A stretch of 23,479 nucleotides of DNA from Streptomyces sp. (GTDB taxonomy: Bacteria > Actinomycetota > Actinomycetes > Streptomycetales > Streptomycetaceae), in NCBI GenBank assembly GCA_003519485.1, contig DOWQ01000408.1, forward strand, positions 1 to 23,479, given 5' to 3'. Below the pieces are notes generated by a model. That model did not search any database and had not been told where the DNA came from. It was given only the letters and a program-made list of their open reading frames with translations. The position numbers and the translations under genes are program-made. This document shows positions 18,734 through 23,479 of this stretch, piece after piece. Every line of letters starts with the position of its first letter. Position 1 is the stretch's first letter.

Positions 18734-21700
18734 GTGGCATTCCCACAGAGCCCGCTCGACGTCGCCGTCGAGCTGAGCATCGACGGCATCTGGACCGACA
18801 ACACGAGCGACGTCTATCTGCGAGACCTCATCACTATCACCCGGGGTCGGCAGGATGAGGCGAGCGCAGTCGACCCCGGCTCATGCTCATTGACCCTCAA
18901 CAACCGGGACGGCCGCTACAGCCCGCGCAACCCGCGCTCGCCGTACTTCGGGAAGATCGGCCGCAATACGCCGATCCGCGTCTCGGTCAACGAGGGCACG
19001 CCGTACCTCGACCTACCCGGGACGTCAGCGGACGAGGCCAGCACGCCGGACACCGCAGCCCTGGACATCGCCGGGGACATCGACATCCGGGTCGATGCGA
19101 CGCTCAGCAACTGGACTACCTACACCCAGAGCACGACCACGCATCTGGTCGGCAAGTTCGCGTTCGCGTCCGGTACGAAGTCGTGGTTCTTCGGTACGCG
19201 CGACGAGGCGCTGTTCTTCGAGTGGTCGGCCGACGGTATCGACACCGTGTCGGCGTCGTCGACTGTGCCTCTGCCCCTGACGTCGAGTGGCCGGATAGCG
19301 GTGCGCGTCACGCTGGACGCCGACAACGGGGCGACCGGCCGCACGATCCGCTTCTACACCGCGGTCTCCGGCACCTCTGGCCCGTGGACACAGCTCGGTG
19401 ACGACGTGGTGCAGGCCGGGGTCACGAGCATCTTCACCAGCGATGTAGCGCTACGCGTGGGCCGCGCCACGAACGTCAAGTTCACCCACCCACGGGGCCG
19501 CTGCCACGCTGTGGAGATCCGTAGCGGCATCGACGGGACGGTCGTAGCGAACCCGGACTTCGGCGCGCAGACGGTCGGCGCGGCGAGCTTCACCGACGGC
19601 GCTGGCCTGGTGTGGACGATGAACGGCGGCACGTCGATCACCAATCGGCGTACCCGTTTCGTGGGCGAGGTCAGTAGCTGGCCCACTCGCTGGGACGTCT
19701 CCGGCAACGACGTGTGGGTGCCGATCGAGGCCGCGGGCATCCTGCGCCGCCTCGGACAAGGCGCCAAGGCCCTGGACTCCACCCTGCGGCGGAGTATCCC
19801 CTCGCACGGACCGCTGGCGTACTGGCCGATGGAGGAAGGGGAGAAGGCCAGCCAGGCGTCGAGCCCGGTCGCTGGTGTGGCGCCGCTCTCGCTGAGCCGC
19901 GTCAACTGGGCCAGCGTTGACAGTCTGGCCAGCACCAGGGCGCTCCCGGCCCTGGCCAGCAGCGGCAGCGATCTGCCGATGATGCACGGCAAGGTCCCCG
20001 CCCCTGCCGAGACGCTCACCAGCTGGAGCGTGCGATGGGTCTACCGGCTGGACTCCATCCCCTCCAGCCTGCGGACGTTCATGCGGATCAAGTCCACCGG
20101 GACCGTCACTGAGTGGTACATCCAGCAGCAGGACAGCCTGAGCCGCATCTTCGGCCGGGACTCCGACGGCGCCACCGTCTTCACCCTCGATGTCGCCACG
20201 GCCAACAATCTGTTTAACGAGTGGATCTACGTCAGGGTCACCGCCACGCAAAACGGCGGGAACGTCGACTGGGGTTTGGCCTGGTTCAACATCAGCGGGG
20301 ACGCCGGCGGAACCAGCGGCTCCTACGCGGGCACCGTCGGCCGGCCGACCGGTCTGGCCTCTCCGCCGGATGGCTACAGCCCGCTGCTGGACGGGATGGC
20401 CCTCGGCCACCTCTCCGCCTGGCCCTCGTACACGACCTTGGCCTACGAGGGAGCGGTCGACGCGTGGGCCGGAGAGACCGCTGGTGGCCGCCTGGCTCGG
20501 CTGGCCAGTGAGGAGACGCTGCCGCTCACGGTACTGGGCGACGCTTCAGAGCAGGTGGGAGCGCAAAATCCGGACCTCCTGCTGGCCCTGCTCCAGGAGG
20601 CCGCCGACGTCGACGGCGGGATTCTGCACGAGCAGCGCGAGAGTGTGGGCCTGACCTACCGCGACCGTGGGTCGCTGTACAACCAGCCCGTCACCCTGGC
20701 GCTCGACTACACCACGCCCGGGCACGTCGCTCCGCCTCTGGAGCCGGTCGATGACGACCAGCAGCTCCGCAACGACTTCACGGTCACGCGCGGCGGCGGG
20801 TCGTCGGCACGCGCGGTCCTCGAGGAGGGCGCGCTTTCGGTTCAGGCCCCGCCGGACGGCGTCGGCGTCTACGACGAGTCGGTGGACCTCAACCTCTACG
20901 TCGACAGCCAGCCCGAGCCGATCGCCTACTGGCGGCTGCATCTGGGCACCTGGGATGAGGCTCGCTACCCGACAGTGCGCGTCGACCTCGCTGCGGCGCC
21001 CAGCCTGATCGATGCGGCGACCACGCTGGACAGTGGCGACCGGCTGACGATCGCCAATCCGCCGGATTGGCAGCCGCCTGGGCCGATCGATCTGCTGGTC
21101 AGCGGCTACACCGAGAGCCTCGGCGCGTTCGACTGGGACATCGCCTTCAGCTGTGCCCCGGCCGGGCCGTGGACAGTGGGGGTCGCGGACAGCGAGGTGG
21201 CCCGGGCGGACACCGACGGCTCAACGCTGGCTGCCACCGCGACCAGCACCGGCACGAGCCTGTCAGTCGCGTCGGGCTGGTACGAAGACTTCGAGGACAC
21301 CGACTACGCGGTGGCCATCTCGGGCACGTGGGCGCGCACCGACTCCGAGTCGCACGCGGGAGCCTGGTGCCTGCGCTCGGCGGTCATCACGCACAACGAG
21401 ACCACGGACGCGGTCGTGACCGTGCCCGCGGGCGCGCAGACCGTCCAGTTCTGGTACCGGGTGTCCAGTGAGAGTGGCTGGGACTTCTTCCGCTTCCTCG
21501 TCGACGGGGTGCAGCAGCTGGAGGCGTCGGGGGAAGGGGTGTGGACGCAGTCGGCGGTGTTCGACGTCACCGGCGCCTCGGAGTTGACGTTCCGGTACGT
21601 GAAGGACCCGAGCACGACCGCCGGCTTGGATGCCGCGTTCATCGACGATTTGTCGTTCGTCGTCGGGCCCGTGTGGACGACGGATGTGGCTGAGGCTCCC

Positions 21701-21862
21701 TTCGATGTGCGGGTCGGGGGCGAGGTCATGACGGTGACCGCGGTCACCGGCACCAGCTCGCCGCAGACCTTCACCGTTACCCGCTCCGTCAACGGTGTGG
21801 TCAAGGCCCACTCCGCGGGCACGGATGTCCGTCTCGCCGAGCCCGCTTACGTCGCACTCTGA
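18734..21862 (+). CDS. Multidomain tail-tip protein (Dit/Tal-like) with inserted lectin-like domains
   Basis: A 1042-aa protein from GTG 18734, with AGGAGG 6 bases upstream. The N-terminus (LDVAVELSIDGIWTDNTSDV, then ITITRGRQDEASAVDPGSCS, LTLNNRDGRYSPRNPRSPYF) is the usual start of Streptomyces phage minor tail proteins at the tail tip. A concanavalin-like (LamG) domain appears to occupy about 92-270. A second begins at GPLAYWPMEEGEKASQASS (359) and runs to about 580. The hub-like core resumes at about 610-835 (RNDFTVTRGGG; DRLTIANPPDWQPPGPIDLL). The end domain is split: DGSTLAATATSTGTSLSVAS stops at 847 and GPVWTTDVAEAPFDVRVGGE resumes at 978, enclosing about 131 residues that look like a beta-sandwich module. 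The lectin-like parts suggest binding to host surface glycans; this is inferred. Confidence 0.85.
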   Translation: MAFPQSPLDVAVELSIDGIWTDNTSDVYLRDLITITRGRQDEASAVDPGSCSLTLNNRDGRYSPRNPRSPYFGKIGRNTPIRVSVNEGTPYLDLPGTSADEASTPDTAALDIAGDIDIRVDATLSNWTTYTQSTTTHLVGKFAFASGTKSWFFGTRDEALFFEWSADGIDTVSASSTVPLPLTSSGRIAVRVTLDADNGATGRTIRFYTAVSGTSGPWTQLGDDVVQAGVTSIFTSDVALRVGRATNVKFTHPRGRCHAVEIRSGIDGTVVANPDFGAQTVGAASFTDGAGLVWTMNGGTSITNRRTRFVGEVSSWPTRWDVSGNDVWVPIEAAGILRRLGQGAKALDSTLRRSIPSHGPLAYWPMEEGEKASQASSPVAGVAPLSLSRVNWASVDSLASTRALPALASSGSDLPMMHGKVPAPAETLTSWSVRWVYRLDSIPSSLRTFMRIKSTGTVTEWYIQQQDSLSRIFGRDSDGATVFTLDVATANNLFNEWIYVRVTATQNGGNVDWGLAWFNISGDAGGTSGSYAGTVGRPTGLASPPDGYSPLLDGMALGHLSAWPSYTTLAYEGAVDAWAGETAGGRLARLASEETLPLTVLGDASEQVGAQNPDLLLALLQEAADVDGGILHEQRESVGLTYRDRGSLYNQPVTLALDYTTPGHVAPPLEPVDDDQQLRNDFTVTRGGGSSARAVLEEGALSVQAPPDGVGVYDESVDLNLYVDSQPEPIAYWRLHLGTWDEARYPTVRVDLAAAPSLIDAATTLDSGDRLTIANPPDWQPPGPIDLLVSGYTESLGAFDWDIAFSCAPAGPWTVGVADSEVARADTDGSTLAATATSTGTSLSVASGWYEDFEDTDYAVAISGTWARTDSESHAGAWCLRSAVITHNETTDAVVTVPAGAQTVQFWYRVSSESGWDFFRFLVDGVQQLEASGEGVWTQSAVFDVTGASELTFRYVKDPSTTAGLDAAFIDDLSFVVGPVWTTDVAEAPFDVRVGGEVMTVTAVTGTSSPQTFTVTRSVNGVVKAHSAGTDVRLAEPAYVAL

Positions 21863-21877
21863 GAAGGGCAGGACCGG

Positions 21878-22300
21878 ATGACGGCATGGCAGCCGGGGAT
21901 GCGGATCACCGCGGACCGTCTCAAAACGTTCACCCCCACCACGACCGCGAACACGGGCATAGTGACGATCGGCACGGACTGGACACTGCTCGACGAAAAC
22001 GCGGTGAAGGTGTCGGGGACCGCCCATATCTTCATCCGACTCCAGCGGGCGTCGACCAGCCTCACCGCTGACGCCGCCGGGAACCTCGCCGACACCACTA
22101 TGTTCACCGTCAACGCGGGGTGGCGTCCGAACACCGTGTTCGGAAACGAGCGTCTGACCTTCATCATTGCTGACGGCTTCGGCCACGGCTCCGCGCTCCT
22201 GGCCTCCGACACCGGTGTCTGTGCCGCCGCGAGCTGGATCCCCAGCCAGTCCATCACGACCGACCGGTGGCTCAGAATTATGCTGACCTACGCGGTGTAA
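21878..22300 (+). CDS. Minor tail protein
   Basis: A 140-aa product from ATG 21878, with AGGA about 5 bases upstream. It opens MTAWQPGMRITADRLKTFTP, a start seen in many small Streptomyces phage tail proteins placed after the tip protein. The rest is beta-rich, with alternating hydrophobic residues (NTGIVTIGTDWTLLDENAVK, SGTAHIFIRLQRAS) and no catalytic motif. It probably forms a tip or fibre-like attachment, perhaps trimeric. It is followed by a terminator, so it ends the tail transcription block. Confidence 0.7.
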   Translation: MTAWQPGMRITADRLKTFTPTTTANTGIVTIGTDWTLLDENAVKVSGTAHIFIRLQRASTSLTADAAGNLADTTMFTVNAGWRPNTVFGNERLTFIIADGFGHGSALLASDTGVCAAASWIPSQSITTDRWLRIMLTYAV

Positions 22301-22320
22301 CCCGCCCGCTCGATCCTGCC

Positions 22321-22344
22321 GCCCCGCGCCGTCTGGCCCGGGGC
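22321..22344 (+). terminator. Terminator between tail and lysis genes
   Basis: GCCCCGCGCC (22321-22330) and GGCCCGGGGC (22335-22344) pair at 9 of 10 positions around a GTCT loop, followed by TTTCGT. It lies 21 bases after the tail gene stop and 23 bases before the endolysin start. It would reduce tail-operon readthrough into the lysis genes. Confidence 0.7.
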
Positions 22345-22367
22345 TTTCGTATGCCCTGGAGGATCCA

Positions 22368-23393
22368 ATGGCTACTCCCCTGTCCGCGACGTGGCAGCTC
22401 GCGGCGCTCAAAGCTGAGGGCTGCAAGGTCGTCGAGTACAAGTCCTGGCGGACGCACAACCGGAATCACAAGGGCGCGTGGGGCCCGGTGAACGGGGTGA
22501 TGATCCATCACACCGTGACCTCCGGGACAGCCTTGTCGGTCCGTCTCTGCTACGACGGGTACAGCTCCCTCCCTGGGCCGCTGTGCCACACGGTCGGCGC
22601 GAAAGACGGCACGCTCTACATGGTCGGCAACGGCCGCGCCAACCACGCCGGAAGCGGCGACGACGACGTGCTCCGAGCGGTCGTCGACGAGCGGGACCTG
22701 CCGCCGGACAACGAGGCGAACACCGACGGCAACCGGCACTTCTACGGCATCGAGCTGATCAACCTCGGTGACGGGAAGGACCCGTGGCCGCCCGAGCAGG
22801 TCGATGCCGCGGCACGCTGGGCTGCCGCTTTGTGTCGCGCGCACGGCTGGAACGAGCGCTCGGTGATCGGCCACCTGGAGTGGCAGCCAGGGAAGATCGA
22901 TCCCCGCGGCTTCACCATGAACACGTTCCGAACCCGCGTGAAATCCCTGCTGTCCAAGCCCGCCGGCTGGCAGCCGTCCCCGCCCGCCCCGGCCCCGCAG
23001 GAGACCGACATGCCGCACACTCTCGGCCGCTACGACACCAAGGACCGGCCCCTCATCCCCGGCAAGTGGACGACCCTCACGATCGACGGAGTCGACCTCA
23101 TCGCCGGCGCCACCGCCTACCAGGCCATGGTGCAGCTCACCGCGTCCGTGCCCGAAGGGGCCACGCTGCAGGGCCGCTTCTACCACTCCCGGCCGGACGG
23201 GTCCCGCTGGGACTCCGGCATCACCGAGCGCCTGGGCACTGCGGGGCACACCTTCGCCGATTTCCACAATGCGGGCAGCGTGAAGCCCGACGAGAAGGTC
23301 CGCTTCGAAGCCGTGTACTACCCGGTTGACCCGGCCGACCAGAAGTCGATCACCGTCACCACGAGCCGCGCCCGCGGCCTGTACTGGAAGTGA
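22368..23393 (+). CDS. Endolysin, N-acetylmuramoyl-L-alanine amidase
   Basis: A 341-aa protein from ATG 22368, with GGAGG 5 bases upstream. The catalytic domain (about 1-195) is an amidase_2/PGRP fold: GVMIHHTVTSGT gives a zinc-ligand His (47 or 48), FYGIELINLGDG is a core strand, and VIGHLEWQPGKIDPRGF gives H169 and the D178 region, the other expected ligands. It would cut the bond between MurNAc and L-alanine. A Pro-rich linker (PSPPAPAPQ, about 203-211) leads to a C-terminal domain of about 120 residues (RYDTKDRPLIPGKWTTLTID onward). That domain is beta-rich and resembles cell-wall or sugar-binding modules, though I cannot name the family. No signal peptide is seen, so export would depend on the holin. 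Confidence 0.92.
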   Translation: MATPLSATWQLAALKAEGCKVVEYKSWRTHNRNHKGAWGPVNGVMIHHTVTSGTALSVRLCYDGYSSLPGPLCHTVGAKDGTLYMVGNGRANHAGSGDDDVLRAVVDERDLPPDNEANTDGNRHFYGIELINLGDGKDPWPPEQVDAAARWAAALCRAHGWNERSVIGHLEWQPGKIDPRGFTMNTFRTRVKSLLSKPAGWQPSPPAPAPQETDMPHTLGRYDTKDRPLIPGKWTTLTIDGVDLIAGATAYQAMVQLTASVPEGATLQGRFYHSRPDGSRWDSGITERLGTAGHTFADFHNAGSVKPDEKVRFEAVYYPVDPADQKSITVTTSRARGLYWK

Positions 23394-23401
23394 GGCACCC
23401 C

Positions 23402-23479
23402 ATGGCCACGCATGCCCCCATAGAAGCCAAGGTCAAGTCGGCGACTGCGACGGCGCTCATCGTCGGCGCGCTGATCGAA
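23402..23479 (+). CDS. Probable holin, N-terminal fragment
   Basis: A frame from ATG 23402, with GAGG about 5 bases upstream, runs off the right edge after 26 residues (MATHAPIEAKVKSATATALI, then VGALIE). The charged start followed by a hydrophobic stretch, directly after the endolysin gene, is typical of short Streptomyces phage holins or holin-like membrane proteins. Only the first membrane segment has begun, so the class cannot be assigned. Confidence 0.6.
   Translation, partial: MATHAPIEAKVKSATATALIVGALIE

Noticed and set aside
16614..18746. A 710-codon open frame on the minus strand opposite the tape measure gene
   Set aside because: It lies antisense to a clear tape measure gene, has no ribosome binding site or recognisable domain, and long antisense frames are expected in DNA with GC-rich third positions.

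Overview
The window looks like high-GC actinobacterial DNA, most likely Streptomyces or a close relative. Third codon positions are almost all G or C, GTG starts are common, and the gene families are ones typical of Streptomyces phages and plasmids. It carries the packaging, head, tail and lysis genes of a siphovirus-type temperate phage or prophage with an HK97-type capsid. Upstream of these is a left arm of regulatory, membrane and accessory genes. No integrase, repressor or att site is visible, so a free phage, an integrated prophage and a phage-plasmid cannot be told apart from this stretch.

Left arm (about 1-4.9 kb). It starts with the end of an unknown gene and a 225-aa protein with a C-terminal Cys cluster. 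A two-way terminator separates these from a leftward helix-turn-helix (excisionase-like) gene. A 31-bp near-perfect dyad lies upstream of that gene, in the divergent gap. Small overlapping genes follow, then five translationally coupled membrane genes (2071-4670): a DUF2637 protein, three small membrane proteins and a membrane protein with a predicted winged-helix tail. These resemble the spread (Spd) genes of Streptomyces conjugative plasmids and AICEs more than phage genes.

Accessory island (about 4.75-6.9 kb). Three genes with separate leaders encode a membrane-anchored protein with two Ltp-type repeats (superinfection-exclusion family), a membrane-anchored Mrr-type nuclease and a small lipoprotein. 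Two of them share a gap-free promoter-like block (CCCGTACAACCCT-N15-GTCAAC), and two strong hairpins punctuate the island. It looks like a lysogen-expressed phage-exclusion or defence cassette.

Packaging and head (about 7.07-14.6 kb). The order is a small CxCxC-type protein, HNH endonuclease, an AT-rich gap (candidate cos), a small protein, terminase small and large subunits, portal, prohead protease, a 201-nt structured leader, major capsid protein, two small proteins, a head-tail connector and a neck protein. Tail and lysis (about 14.6-23.5 kb). The order is two related tail-tube-like proteins, an HK97 gp10-like protein, a tail assembly chaperone with a canonical -1 frameshift site (G GGA AAA) and its short second frame, tape measure, a 1042-aa multidomain tail-tip protein, a minor tail protein, an amidase endolysin and the start of a probable holin.

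The points most worth follow-up are the plasmid-type spread module next to phage late genes, the Ltp/Mrr/lipoprotein island with its shared promoter block, the structured leader that hides the capsid gene ribosome binding site, the frameshift product, and the beta-sandwich domain inserted into the tail-tip protein.
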